A program made the position numbers and the translations under genes. A stretch of DNA of 64,000 nt from positions 2,170,001 to 2,234,000 of the forward strand of contig JBBCIN010000003.1 in assembly GCA_037200885.1 (NCBI GenBank), read 5' to 3'. Origin of the DNA: PMG-095 sp037200885 (GTDB lineage: Bacteria; Myxococcota_A; Polyangia; Polyangiales; Polyangiaceae). The notes under the pieces are model-generated. The model ran no database searches. It had not been told where the DNA came from and saw only the letters and a program-made list of their open reading frames with translations. Positions 34,120 through 43,729 of the stretch are shown in pieces (positions within the stretch are counted from its first letter, which is position 1; the number at the start of each line of letters is the position of its first letter).

Positions 34120-36366
34120 ATGTCGACTAGGCCCATACATGGCTGGGCAGCTTCAGCCCTGGTCGCTGGCGGCGTCGCGATCGCCTGCACTGGCACACTC
34201 GACGTACTGCCTTCCCAGTCATCGTCCGGAGCAGGCTCGTCTTCATCGCCGAGCTCGGGCTTTTCGGGTTCGTCTGCGGCAGGCGGCACCGCTGATTCTC
34301 CGGACGCCGCAGCGGAGATCCCGTTCGAGCCAGTGCAAGCGCGCGTCTACGTCGCCAAGGTGAAAAACTTGCTGCTCGGCCTGCCCGCGACGGAAGACGA
34401 GATCGCCGCGGTCGAGCAGGATCCGGCCGCGCTGAAGGACATGGTCGGCGCCTGGTTCGTGCGTCCCGAGGCCCAAGCAAAGCTCGGCACGTTCTTCATG
34501 AAGGCCTTTCAGCAAACGCAGATCTCGCAGAATGATTTCTTCGATCAGCTGAGCGTCGACAACCTGACCAACTTGCCCATGTTCGCGCAAGCTCAAGAGT
34601 CGATGTCGCGCACCGCGCTCAAGACCATCGCGGACGGCAAGCCCTTCACGGACACCGTAACGACGCACACGTTCATGATGACGCCGACCTTGATGTCGCT
34701 CTACCTCGCGCTCGACCAAGCCCAGGTGGATGACGCGGGCAAGCAAACACTGAGCGTACCGCTGCCTGACGGGACGCTCAGCACGACGCAAGCGTTCTGG
34801 CTAACCTATCAGCCGCCGCTCGATCCTGCGGCGATGCCGGTGGTGCCGAACAACATCCCCCTCACCGACACGGTGGACCCGGCGAGTCCGAACTTCATGC
34901 ACTTCGCGGTCCCGTCGCCCTTCAAGTGCAGCATGCCACAGCTCGATGACACCGGTCACGTAGTGCTCGACGCCAACGGCAACGCGATGAAGATGGACGT
35001 GGCCTACAACCAGCGCAAATACAGCAGTGTATCGGCCGCGTTTCTGGGGCTGTTCGGCTACGCGACCCGCAACTACGTGAGCGATCCGGCGGACACGAAT
35101 GGCCCGCCCACCCTAGCCATCCCCGACGATGTCCCCGCGGAAAAGAAGAACCTCTACCAATACAACTGCGGCAGCGGCGCCGCCTTCACTTCGCCCAACG
35201 TTACCGCCCAAGACGTGATCTGGCGCCCGGTCACCGTGCGCCTCGCCAAGGCCGACGAGAAGCTGACCCCGTTCTACGATCTGGCCACGCTGCGCAGCGC
35301 CAACGAGATTGTCGTGCGCACGCCGCGCGTGGGTTACTTCTCGACGCCCGCGTTCTTCGCCAACTGGACGACGAACAACAGCAACCAGCACCGCGACACG
35401 CTGAACCAAGCCTTGATCGTCGGCCTAGGTCGCAGCATCAACCCGGTCGACAAGGGCACCTCGACCGTGCTCGACAACGGTAAGGACGGCCAGCACTCGG
35501 ACCCGACCAGCCCCTGTTACAGCTGCCACCAAACGATGGACCCGATGCGGAACATCTTACGCCAATCGTACACCTACTCGTACCACGCGCAGCACGATCC
35601 GACACAGGTCTTCGCCACCGCATCGTTCGACTACTTGGGGGAGAAGACGGATCTCACGTCGTTCGATGATTTCGCGAGCGCCCTGATCAACCATCCGCTC
35701 TATCCCAGTGCTTGGGCGCAAAAGCTCTGTTATTACGCCAATTCCAGCGGCTGCTCGGAAGAGGACCCCGAGTTCAAGCGAGTCGTGGCGGCGTTCACCG
35801 ACTCCAAGTACGACTTCCATACCCTGCTCTTGGAGTTGTTCTCCTCGCCCTTGGTCACCGGCCAAGCAGCCACGAAGACTTGGCGTGACGTGGGCGAGAC
35901 GGTCAGCATCGCTCGCCAGGATCACTTCTGCGCAGCGTTGACCAATCGCCTGCAGCTGACGACCAGCCTGTGCGTGGGCATCACCGACAAGACCACGCAG
36001 ATCGCAGTGACCAACAACATCCCCTTGGACGGATATCTGCGCGGGGCTGAAGCTCCCGCGCTGTCCACCGATCAAACGCCCTTCTACCGCGGCGCAACCG
36101 AGTCACTGTGCGCGTACGCAGCTGGTCTCACCGTCGACAAAACCAAGAGCCGCTACGACAGCACCAAGAAGGATGCGGCCATCACCGATTTCGTCGCCAA
36201 CATCATGGGCATCACGTCGGCTGACCCGAACAGCGCGACCGTCACGGGGCTGCTCTCGGATCACTACGACGCCGCGATCGCGGCCGGCGCAAAGCCTACC
36301 GACGCACTCAAATCCACCTTCATCGTGGCGTGCTTGGCGCCGACCTCCGTCGCAATCGGCTTGTAG
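34120..36366 (+). CDS. Cytochrome c-like lipoprotein of the DUF1592/DUF1588 superfamily
   Basis: 748 residues from ATG 34120, preceded by GTGAGGAG. Lipobox VAIAC (Cys about 23) and a short Ser-rich linker. It is longer and more divergent than the protein at 1-1623 but has the same plan: an N-terminal helical part (QARVYVAKVKNLLLGLPATEDEI), a central part with NEIVVRTPRVGYFSTPAFFANW and HRDTLNQALIVGLGRSI, and a haem motif PCYSCHQTMDPM near residue 465. The C-terminal 200 residues include LITSPLVTG-like FSSPLVTGQAATKTW. Probably an outer-membrane or periplasmic c-type protein; substrate unknown. It starts a four-gene unit with DUF1501, an outer-membrane barrel and a small cytochrome. Confidence 0.7.
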   Translation: MSTRPIHGWAASALVAGGVAIACTGTLDVLPSQSSSGAGSSSSPSSGFSGSSAAGGTADSPDAAAEIPFEPVQARVYVAKVKNLLLGLPATEDEIAAVEQDPAALKDMVGAWFVRPEAQAKLGTFFMKAFQQTQISQNDFFDQLSVDNLTNLPMFAQAQESMSRTALKTIADGKPFTDTVTTHTFMMTPTLMSLYLALDQAQVDDAGKQTLSVPLPDGTLSTTQAFWLTYQPPLDPAAMPVVPNNIPLTDTVDPASPNFMHFAVPSPFKCSMPQLDDTGHVVLDANGNAMKMDVAYNQRKYSSVSAAFLGLFGYATRNYVSDPADTNGPPTLAIPDDVPAEKKNLYQYNCGSGAAFTSPNVTAQDVIWRPVTVRLAKADEKLTPFYDLATLRSANEIVVRTPRVGYFSTPAFFANWTTNNSNQHRDTLNQALIVGLGRSINPVDKGTSTVLDNGKDGQHSDPTSPCYSCHQTMDPMRNILRQSYTYSYHAQHDPTQVFATASFDYLGEKTDLTSFDDFASALINHPLYPSAWAQKLCYYANSSGCSEEDPEFKRVVAAFTDSKYDFHTLLLELFSSPLVTGQAATKTWRDVGETVSIARQDHFCAALTNRLQLTTSLCVGITDKTTQIAVTNNIPLDGYLRGAEAPALSTDQTPFYRGATESLCAYAAGLTVDKTKSRYDSTKKDAAITDFVANIMGITSADPNSATVTGLLSDHYDAAIAAGAKPTDALKSTFIVACLAPTSVAIGL

Positions 36367-36375
36367 GAGAACCCC

Positions 36376-37683
36376 ATGAGCATTTTGAATCGTCGCCAAT
36401 TGCTGGGAGCCTCGCTGGCCGGCGCAGGCTTGGTCGGCCTCCGTGCCATGGCCACCGGCCTGCCCGTCTCGTTCTTGCTCAACCCGAAATCGGTGCGCGC
36501 GGACGACGCCTGCTCCGCGGGCGCGCAGTATTTGATCTTGTCGATGTCGGCCAACGGCGATGCCTTGAATTGCAACGTCCCTGGCACTTACGATCTGCCC
36601 GCGTCGTTCGCCGCCGGCACGGTCAATCACTCCGATCCGACCGACATGTCGATGGCCGCGACGCCGCTAACGATCGGCGGAAAGACATGGACCGCGGCCA
36701 AACCGTGGTCGACCCTGCCGCAGAACATCCTCGACCGCACGGTGTTCTTCCACCACTCGACGGGCACCGCCAACCACGGCGAGCTCGGTCGCGTGCTGGA
36801 GCTGTTCGGCTCGCTTCGGCGCGGTCAGTGGCTTCCCTCCTACTTCGCGAAGAACCTGCACTCGTGCTTCAACACCGTGCAAACGCAACCGGTGACTATC
36901 GGCGGCGAACAGCTCTCGTTCGAAGGCCAATACCTGCCCAAGCTGACGCCCACCGGTCTCAAGGCAGTGCTTTCGGCCCCGCAGGATCTCGCTGCCAAGC
37001 TGCAAACCCTGCGTGACGACACGCTGAACAAGCTAAATCAGACGTTGAAAGAGAACCGCGCGCAAACCACGGCCGAGCGTGCGTACCTGGACAACATGGC
37101 GCTCTCGCAGACCGATCTGCGCACGATGATTCAACAAGTGGCCGCGGATCTAGCAACCATCCAGAGCGACGACGCCAACAATCAGGTGATCGCCGCCGCG
37201 CTCTTGATCAAGATGAACGTCACGCCCGTGGTCACGATTCATCTGCCGTTCTCGGGCGACAATCACAGCGACGCGAACTTCAACAACGAGGCCACACAGA
37301 CCGTTGCGTCGGTCAACAACATCAAAACCTTGATGGCCAAGCTGAAGACCTACGGCTTGGATGACAAAGTGACGTTCGCCACCTTGAATGTTTTCGGGCG
37401 CACCTTCGACTCGCTGAATGGCCGCGGGCACAACGCTTCGCACTCCGTCGGGCTGATGATCGGTAAGGGCTTCAAGGGCTCGGTCGTCGGCGGGATCTTG
37501 CCCGGCGGTCACGCGGCCGACATCGACCCCGCCAGCGGCGCAGCCGCCGATGGCGGCGATCTGGCGGCAAGTGACAGCTTGGCCTCACTGGCCAAAACGC
37601 TCGGAGCCGGTATCGGGCTCAGCGATGCGCAGCTGAACGATCAGATCACCACCGGCACGGCAATCCGCAGTGTAGTCGCCTGA
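36376..37683 (+). CDS. DUF1501-family protein, Tat-exported
   Basis: 435 residues; AGGAGA lies 6 bases before the ATG. Tat signal NRRQLLGASLAGAGLVGL at residues 5-22. The fold is that of the DUF1501/alkaline-phosphatase-like group: the conserved block TFATLNVFGRTFDSLNGRGHNASHSVGLMIG has the GRT...G.GH pattern, and VTIHLPFSGDNHSDANF is a second conserved patch. DUF1501 proteins usually occur as partners of planctomycete-type cytochromes, as DUF1552 proteins do elsewhere in this window. Located 9 bp after the upstream gene, 7 bp before the next, so clearly co-transcribed. Biochemical role not established. Confidence 0.8.
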   Translation: MSILNRRQLLGASLAGAGLVGLRAMATGLPVSFLLNPKSVRADDACSAGAQYLILSMSANGDALNCNVPGTYDLPASFAAGTVNHSDPTDMSMAATPLTIGGKTWTAAKPWSTLPQNILDRTVFFHHSTGTANHGELGRVLELFGSLRRGQWLPSYFAKNLHSCFNTVQTQPVTIGGEQLSFEGQYLPKLTPTGLKAVLSAPQDLAAKLQTLRDDTLNKLNQTLKENRAQTTAERAYLDNMALSQTDLRTMIQQVAADLATIQSDDANNQVIAAALLIKMNVTPVVTIHLPFSGDNHSDANFNNEATQTVASVNNIKTLMAKLKTYGLDDKVTFATLNVFGRTFDSLNGRGHNASHSVGLMIGKGFKGSVVGGILPGGHAADIDPASGAAADGGDLAASDSLASLAKTLGAGIGLSDAQLNDQITTGTAIRSVVA

Positions 37684-37690
37684 CGATCTG

Positions 37691-38785
37691 ATGCGCCAAA
37701 GCCTCCCTTTCGCGCGCGGCCTCGCCTTGGCTGCAGCGCTCGTGACAGCTTCGCCGATTGCGTCGGCCGCCAAAGCCAAATCCAAGCCCAAGCACTCGGC
37801 GCCAGCTGCAACCGACAGCGCGGCCACCACCGCGGACGCAGCGGACAAGGCGCCCGCCAAGCCGGAAGATGCCGCGCCGCCCAAGGCTCAAGATAGTGCG
37901 CTCGCGAAGCCCGAACCGAAAGCGCCGCCAGCGCCCGAGACCCCGCCCACCAACGCGACCAACGAAGCCAGCGCTTCACTCGCAGACGTACCGTCGACGA
38001 CCGACGTCGAAGGCTCGAGCCCGGTCGATCACGAAGCGCTCGGGCGTCGTGAAGCCGCGCGCATTGCCGCTGGGCGCACCGAGGTCGGCGTGTACGTCGG
38101 CGTGGATGTCGGCAATCGCCGCTTCAAATACAGTGACCCGGTGGGTAACTTGCCCAGGCCCTACAAATTGCCGATCGCCCCGATGGCGAGCTTCGCGCTC
38201 GAAGCATACCCATTGGCGACGAGCGACGTGCCCGTGCTGCGCGACCTCGGCTTTCGCGGCCGCTTCAGCCACGCCTTCGCGCTGGACTCGACTACCCCCG
38301 GGGGTGACAAGATCGAGACTAGCTGGACGCGCTACAGCGGTGAAATCCGCGAGCGGTTGCTGGTCCCCGCGCGCCATCCGATGGAGTTTGGCGTCCTCTT
38401 CGGCGCCGACGCGAGCTACTTCGTGATGAACAGCAACTCCAAGGTGTTGGCGTTGCTGCCCAGCGCTCGCACCATCTCACTCCGCTTTGGTTTGGACGGC
38501 CGTGTCCTGCTCGCAGGGCGTTTCTCGGCGATGCTCGGTCTTGCCTACCTGGCCGTCACTTCGCCGGGCGAAATCTACGAGCGTTTTCGCGATGCCCACG
38601 TCTCGGGCATCGATGGGGACCTGGGCTGCGCAGTAGCGATCATTCCAGGCCTGGAGGCTCGCCTAGGCGGGCGCTACACGCGCTACTTCAGCTCATTCCA
38701 CCCCAAGGTTTGGGATACCATCGTCGCGGGCGGCGCGCTCGACGAACAGTTGCAAGTCGGTTTGGGAGTTCGCTATGCGCACTGA
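37691..38785 (+). CDS. Outer-membrane beta-barrel protein
   Basis: 364 residues. Sec signal (ARGLALAAALVTASPIASA), then a Pro/Ala/Lys-rich region to about residue 95, which could span the periplasm or bind peptidoglycan, then a region rich in alternating aromatic/hydrophobic strands (EVGVYVGVDVGNRRFKY, LGFRGRFSHAFAL, EFGVLFGADASYFVM, GLEARLGGRYTRYF) ending in VGLGVRYAH with a C-terminal aromatic residue near the end. This fits an 8-12-strand outer-membrane barrel. It overlaps the next gene by 11 bases. It may provide the outer-membrane part of the cytochrome-containing complex encoded by this operon. Confidence 0.7.
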   Translation: MRQSLPFARGLALAAALVTASPIASAAKAKSKPKHSAPAATDSAATTADAADKAPAKPEDAAPPKAQDSALAKPEPKAPPAPETPPTNATNEASASLADVPSTTDVEGSSPVDHEALGRREAARIAAGRTEVGVYVGVDVGNRRFKYSDPVGNLPRPYKLPIAPMASFALEAYPLATSDVPVLRDLGFRGRFSHAFALDSTTPGGDKIETSWTRYSGEIRERLLVPARHPMEFGVLFGADASYFVMNSNSKVLALLPSARTISLRFGLDGRVLLAGRFSAMLGLAYLAVTSPGEIYERFRDAHVSGIDGDLGCAVAIIPGLEARLGGRYTRYFSSFHPKVWDTIVAGGALDEQLQVGLGVRYAH

Positions 38786-39338
38786 TCGCTCGGCCCGCTC
38801 GATCCGACTTGCCCTCTCCGCATTGCTAGCTTCCGGAATGGCCCTCAGCGCATTGCTATTGACGGCTTGCCCGGGCACGCTTGCGCACCCGGAGCACTTC
38901 CTGCTGGCGGTCGCGGGCGCGAGCGGCGCCGGCGGTGGCGGCAGCGCCGCAGCGAGCGGCGGCGACGCAGCCACTCCCGTCGAAGCCGGCTCGGAGGCGG
39001 GCGCTGAGGCCGGCGCCGGCCCCGATCTCGGTCCGTGCGGCGACGTGGTCACGCGCATCTTCATCCCGAGCTGCGGCGGCACAGGCTGCCACGGTGCCGT
39101 CGGCCCGCAACAAGACTTGGACCTCGTATCTCCAGGCGTCGCGTCGCGCGTGGTCGGCGTCCCCGGCACTGGCACCGGCTGCGTCTCGACGCTCGCCGAT
39201 CCGACCAACCCCGAGGCCAGTCTGATCTATCAAAAGCTCTCGCCGACCCCGCCCTGCGGTTCGCCCATGCCGCTCGCGCGCCCCGCCCTCAGTGACGAAG
39301 ACGTGGCTTGCGTGCTGGCCTGGATCGCCGCCCAGTAG
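38775..39338 (+). CDS. Small cytochrome c-like lipoprotein
   Basis: 187 residues. Lipobox LLLTAC (Cys about 32), short Gly/Ala linker, then a domain with SCGGTGCHGAVG. The haem-binding pattern would be CX4CH (SCGGTGCH) rather than CX2CH; this spacing is frequent in myxobacterial cytochrome-like lipoproteins, though whether all of them carry haem is not known. A likely axial Met is in SPMPLARP and the C-terminal helix EDVACVLAWIAAQ is typical of class I cytochromes. It is the last gene of the operon starting at 34120 and overlaps the barrel gene. Confidence 0.7.
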   Translation: MRTDRSARSIRLALSALLASGMALSALLLTACPGTLAHPEHFLLAVAGASGAGGGGSAAASGGDAATPVEAGSEAGAEAGAGPDLGPCGDVVTRIFIPSCGGTGCHGAVGPQQDLDLVSPGVASRVVGVPGTGTGCVSTLADPTNPEASLIYQKLSPTPPCGSPMPLARPALSDEDVACVLAWIAAQ

Positions 39339-39746
39339 CCTCCCCCGCTCTTCCCTTCCACGCGCGCTCTCCTCTCCTCTCCCGCGCGCGCAGCGCCGCG
39401 CTCTCCCCTCCCGCGCGCGCGCGCAGCGCTCTCCTCGCGCCGAAGCGCGCGCCAAGCAGTTCAGCCGCATGCCCGGAAATTCGTCGAGGTCACCGACTTT
39501 GGCAGGATCAGATCACGATCCGCCAATAAGGCGCAGACCTACGAGAACTGACCGGACAGGCGCGTGCGATCTACGCGCAACGCGCGGGCGGCCCAGCGCC
39601 TCAGGACGCCGCTTGGCCAAAAATCTCAACACCCGATCCCCGCGCGCGAAGCGCCGCGTGCCCGAATTTCCTAGCATTGTGAGCCCCCTAGGTGAATCAT
39701 GCCCTCCCCTTCGTGAGTGGCGAAGGGTCAGCCAGGGAGTCGAGTC
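39339..39746. other. Intergenic region, 408 bp, with low-complexity CG/pyrimidine tract
   Basis: No gene seen. 39345-39455 is a pyrimidine-rich and (CG)n-rich low-complexity tract with several runs of alternating CGCGCG that could form Z-DNA. The rest shows nothing I can assign apart from the AGGGAG ribosome site before 39747. Confidence 0.6.
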
Positions 39747-40783
39747 ATGGGACGAGGGTTGTTGCTCGGTGCTGTGGTGAGTCTGGCGTTGGTTTGCTCG
39801 ACGGAGCTTGCCAGCGCCAAAGTGCTGCGAGTTCCGGAGAAGCTGGCCACGATTCAAGCGGCGGTTGATGCCGCGCGCGATGGCGATGAAATCCGGATCG
39901 CGCCCGGCGCGTACTGCGGCGCTACCATCAACAAGCGAGTCGACTTGGTCGGCTCGGCATCGGCCATCCACGCATCATCGGCTGCGCCAGTGGGCCAACC
40001 TTGGGCGCGGCTCGGGTCGGCTTCTTCATGCCCGGGCCGATCGGGAAGAATCCGGCGAGCGGCACGTCGATCAGCGGCTTCGTCTTCGACGGCCGCGGGG
40101 TCTCGAGCGTCCATTTGGCGCCACTGTCGTTCGGGATCTTCGCGCGCTTCGCGCACGACATCGTGATCTCCCGCAATCACTTCGAAGGTACCGCTCAAGC
40201 CATCACCAGTACGGGCGGGGATCGCTGGCGTATCGAACATAATCGGATTCACGACCTAACGGTGCTCGACTGCACGGGTCCGTGCACGGGTGGGGATGGC
40301 ATCGTGATCCAGCTGGCGCGCGACGAGGTCGCGGCTCCGGGCGGAGATGCGGCGCAGATCAACCGGCCAGAAGACAACTTGATCCTCGACAACACGATCG
40401 AGGGCAGCCCGCCCGACGGTTTTGCAGACTTCTCGATGGTCGGCATTCTGATCTTCGCCGCCGATCATACGACCGTACTCAAAAATGAGCTGCGCCTACG
40501 CGACAACCCGGCGGCCGCCGCTGTTGGCCAAGGAATCCTGCTGACCAACTCCTGCTGCGGCAGCGGAACCTCGTACCTGCCGGGCACGCGGAACACGATT
40601 TTAGCGCTCAACGACGGGCGCAAGAGTGAGGTGGCCATCGTGGTCGAGGGCAGCGGCGGCACCAACACGCAGGGTTTGTTCCTGTTCCGAAATCGCGGCG
40701 AGCAACAAATCGAGACCGTACAGAAGCTGCTCGCACTCGCGCGCACCGTCGCGACTCCGGCACGCGCGCGACCGCAGCTCTAG
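39747..40783 (+). pseudogene. Right-handed beta-helix protein, frameshifted
   Basis: ATG 39747 (AGGGAG upstream) gives a Sec signal (GRGLLLGAVVSLALVCSTELASA) and the start of a beta-helix/DUF1565-type domain (VLRVPEKLATIQAAVDAARD, GDEIRIAPGAYCGATINKRV). Around 39950-39975 the reading moves to another frame, which continues sensibly as GHPRIIGCASGPTLGAARVGF and then SISGFVFDGRGVSS, DIVISRNHFEG, WRIEHNRIHDL, NLILDNTIEGSP and ends at 40783. The joined product would be about 345 residues with classic NxI rungs. Either a real single-base indel made it a pseudogene or the base is a sequencing error. Beta-helix proteins of this type are often polysaccharide-active or surface proteins. Confidence 0.7.
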
Positions 40784-40805
40784 GGAGCAGCCCTTCGTCA
40801 AAGGC

Positions 40806-40845
40806 CCATTGCCCAACCGAGGCCGACCGAGATCGTGGGCAATGG
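40806..40845. terminator. Bidirectional terminator-like hairpin
   Basis: Perfect 10-bp arms CCATTGCCCA (40806-40815) and TGGGCAATGG (40836-40845) with a 20-nt loop in the 97-bp gap between the convergent beta-helix and S46 peptidase genes. No T-run, so termination is inferred from position. Confidence 0.45.
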
Positions 40846-40880
40846 ACCGATGCGGTCCGAAACGCAGCGTGATTCGTAAG

Positions 40881-43160
40881 TTAACGGGCGACGCCCAATT
40901 CGTTCAATAGGTTCTGCGCGTGGTCCACTTCGGCGAGCAGGTACAAAATGAAGCGCAAATCGACGTGGACGGTGCGGGTGCTGGGCTCGTAGGCCCAGTC
41001 CGAGGCCACCGATTCGTAGGTGCCGTCGAACGCCAGGCCCACCAGCTCACCACGTGCGTTGAGCGTGGCCGAGCCGGAATTGCCGTTGGTAATGTGTAGA
41101 TCGCTCAGGAAATCGACCGGGACGTCAGCGAGGGTTTTGTCGACGTAGGGCGAGCGCGTCGCGGCCTTGGCTGCTTCGAGCAAGCGCTCGGGCGCGTTGA
41201 ACGGCTCCTTGCCAGTGTTTTTCGCCACCATCTGCGTCAAGCTGGTGAACGCGCCGATGTTGGCGCCGGGCGCGTCGGGCGGAGCCTTTTTGACGGTGCC
41301 GTAGGCGACGCGCAAGGTCGAGTTGGCGTCCGGCGCGACGGCGCCGCCTTTGAAGGCGAGCAGCGCGGCGAGATAACGGGGCTTCAGCGAGCGCAATTCG
41401 CCTGCGAAGAATTTGGAACGATCTTCGGCGGCGCGCAACGCCGGATACAGCTTGACGGCCAGGCGCACGATCGGATCCGGATGCCCGGCCAGCGCGGCAA
41501 AGCGCCCGTGATCGAACAATTCCAAGCGGGCCTTTTCCTCGCCCAAGTGGGTCTTGTCGTACAGCTTGGCGATCGCGGCGTCGATCGCGGTATCGGTGGG
41601 ATCTTTGCCGGCGATCAGCAGCGTTGCGGGCGAGCGGTGTTGCGGGTCGCGCGCGCGGTCACGTTGCAGTGCGAGCTTCAAAAAGGCTCGATCGAGCTTC
41701 GGGTGGTAACTGGCGGCGAGCGCTTTCTGCTCATCACGGAGCTTGGCCACGTTGCGTTCTTGAAATTCCGGATCCCGCTGCGGGTCTGGCTTTTGCCGCT
41801 CTGCGGCCATTCGCACGCTGCGATAGGCTGCGAACAGCAGGCGCGGCATCAGGAACTCGGACTGCAGCGCCGTATCTGCTTCACGGGTCCGCTGCTGCTC
41901 GTCGAAGGCGAGCTCGAGATCGTAAATCGCGGCGCCGTAGGTGGCGCGGCGGGCAGGGTCACTGTCGATGTACGCCTGCAGCGCGTTGTCGGCAGCGACC
42001 TTTTTATCCAGCAAGCCCGCACGCTTCATGCCCGCAAGCTCACCCAGGTGCTTGGTGCGATAGTTGTCGAAGCCGCGTCGCCGACTGGTAGCCTTGATCG
42101 CGACCTCCGGGTCATCCTTCGAGATGTCCGCGATCAGCGCCAAGTAAGCGTCGAACATGGCCAGCTGCTCGGGGTAGAGGATTCGCTCGGCCTCGCGCAT
42201 TTCAACGGCGGATGCGAGCAGGGAGGTGCGACCCGGGTAGCCCGCGACGAACACCAGATCCCCCTCCGCGAGCGGCGCGGAAGCCAGCTTCAAGAACGAG
42301 GGTGGTTGATACGGTACGTTGTCGACGGAGTAGTCCGCGGGCATGCCGTCTTTGCCGACGTAGGCGCGGAAGAACGCGACGTCCCCGTCGTGGCGAGGCC
42401 AGCGCCAATTGTCCACCTCACCGCCAAAGTTGCCGATGCTTTCGGCCGGCGCATAAACCAGGCGAATGTCCCGCAGTTCGAGCGATTCGATCGAAAAATA
42501 GCTGAGGCCGCCGTACATGCTGACTAGGCCGCAGCGCACCCCGGGACGCTGACTTTCGCAGCTGCTGACGATCTCTTTTTCGAGCCGCTCGAATTCGAGC
42601 TCCCGCGCCAGAGCGTCCGTGGCTTTGTCGAGCACGGGGCGAATCCGCTCGGTGACCTCGGTCATTTTCGAGAGTACGCGCAACCGGGACGAAGGGCCAC
42701 TCGAGCGCTCTTCAGCGCGCGTCTTGGCCAACATGCCGGTCTGTAGCAGATTCTCGCTGGCGCTCGAGTTGTGTTGCAGCGCGCCAGTGGCGCAGTGATG
42801 GTTGGTGATCACGAGGCCATCCTTCGAAACGAAGGACGCCGAGCAGCCGCTCAGATTGACGATCGCGCTCAGCAGGCTCGACTTCGGATCCGAGAGCAAC
42901 GCCGGATCGATCGCGAGCCCGAGCTTGGAAAGCTCCGCCGCGTGCTCCGGCATCTGCGCGGGCAGCCACATTCCGCCGTGGTTCACGAACGCGGGCCGCG
43001 CGGGTTGCGACAATGCGGACGCGCTGTCGATCGGGCTGACCGCTTTCGGCGAAGACGGCGAAGACGGCGCGACCACAGGCGAGGCACAGCCGACGAGCGC
43101 GGCGAACAACGTGAGCTGAGAGGAAAACGACCGGAGGCGAGCCGCAGAATCCTTCGACAT
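40881..43160 (-). CDS. S46-family dipeptidyl-peptidase (DPP7-like)
   Basis: 759 residues, matching the family's usual length of about 700-720 plus a lipoprotein N-terminus (lipobox AALVGC, Cys 25) and Pro/Ser linker. The S46 triad is present: His in LVITNHHCATGAL, Asp in WRWPRHDGDVAFFRAY, and Ser in ITNGNSGSATLNARGELVG. The residue 18 after the catalytic Ser (FDG) is Gly; in this family Gly is linked to broad hydrophobic P1 preference (DPP7 type) and Arg to Asp/Glu preference (DPP11), so a DPP7-like specificity is inferred. It removes N-terminal dipeptides from oligopeptides in the periplasm or at the surface, fitting a predator or scavenger that feeds on protein. Confidence 0.9.
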   Translation of the reverse strand: MSKDSAARLRSFSSQLTLFAALVGCASPVVAPSSPSSPKAVSPIDSASALSQPARPAFVNHGGMWLPAQMPEHAAELSKLGLAIDPALLSDPKSSLLSAIVNLSGCSASFVSKDGLVITNHHCATGALQHNSSASENLLQTGMLAKTRAEERSSGPSSRLRVLSKMTEVTERIRPVLDKATDALARELEFERLEKEIVSSCESQRPGVRCGLVSMYGGLSYFSIESLELRDIRLVYAPAESIGNFGGEVDNWRWPRHDGDVAFFRAYVGKDGMPADYSVDNVPYQPPSFLKLASAPLAEGDLVFVAGYPGRTSLLASAVEMREAERILYPEQLAMFDAYLALIADISKDDPEVAIKATSRRRGFDNYRTKHLGELAGMKRAGLLDKKVAADNALQAYIDSDPARRATYGAAIYDLELAFDEQQRTREADTALQSEFLMPRLLFAAYRSVRMAAERQKPDPQRDPEFQERNVAKLRDEQKALAASYHPKLDRAFLKLALQRDRARDPQHRSPATLLIAGKDPTDTAIDAAIAKLYDKTHLGEEKARLELFDHGRFAALAGHPDPIVRLAVKLYPALRAAEDRSKFFAGELRSLKPRYLAALLAFKGGAVAPDANSTLRVAYGTVKKAPPDAPGANIGAFTSLTQMVAKNTGKEPFNAPERLLEAAKAATRSPYVDKTLADVPVDFLSDLHITNGNSGSATLNARGELVGLAFDGTYESVASDWAYEPSTRTVHVDLRFILYLLAEVDHAQNLLNELGVAR

Positions 43161-43729
43161 GGCCGCCAGCCTAGTCGTTTGACGGCGCAGCGCTACTCGA
43201 AGAATAACGCTTCAACACGGCTATAAACATTGTAACGACCCTCGTCGATGCACGAGGCCGGGTGGGCGCGTTCAGACCCGATAACAGCTGCCCACAGGAA
43301 GGCTCGTTGGGCTCGGGCTCGCCACCCTCGACGATGGCCATGGCACAGCTACCGGCAACGTCCTCGGGGCAGTCGATTGACGAGCGTCATCATCTCGAGG
43401 TCGAGGACCGGCTGTCGGCGAGCAACGCTGCGCTCCTCCAGCGCTGGGCAGAGGAAGCTCGGTCGCGCAGCAGCGCGCTCCACGACGCCGTCACCGGCCT
43501 GGCAAACCTAGCGTTGTCAACGACGGACTGCGCACAAACCTGATTCAGGCCAAGCGCCACTCACACGAGTTCGACACCGGTGCCGCTACTGGATGTTTGG
43601 GGCGTTTTTGCGAAGGTACGCGCAGCAAGGAGTGCGTGCTTTCACGATATCGCGCACTTGGCAGAGCTCACTGTTGCAGGCTGGCAGAATGAGCACGCCC
43701 TGAGCCGGGTGATACGCTTGCTGCCAATC
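43161..43729. other. Region of 569 bp without a secure gene
   Basis: A 93-codon plus-strand frame (43262-43543) has an Ala/Ser/Glu-rich helical end but no recognisable family and a weak start; I leave it uncalled. The 50 codons ahead of the histidine kinase ATG at 43730 are open too but lack similarity to kinases. Probably holds the kinase promoter. Confidence 0.4.

Noticed and set aside
39345..39455. Origin-like or regulatory element in the CG/pyrimidine-rich tract
   Set aside because: Low-complexity sequence only; no DnaA-box cluster or AT-rich unwinding element is visible.
43262..43543. 93-codon plus-strand open frame before the histidine kinase
   Set aside because: No recognisable family, no clear ribosome site and only its last part looks helical; high-GC DNA produces many such frames. 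Kept as an unassigned region.
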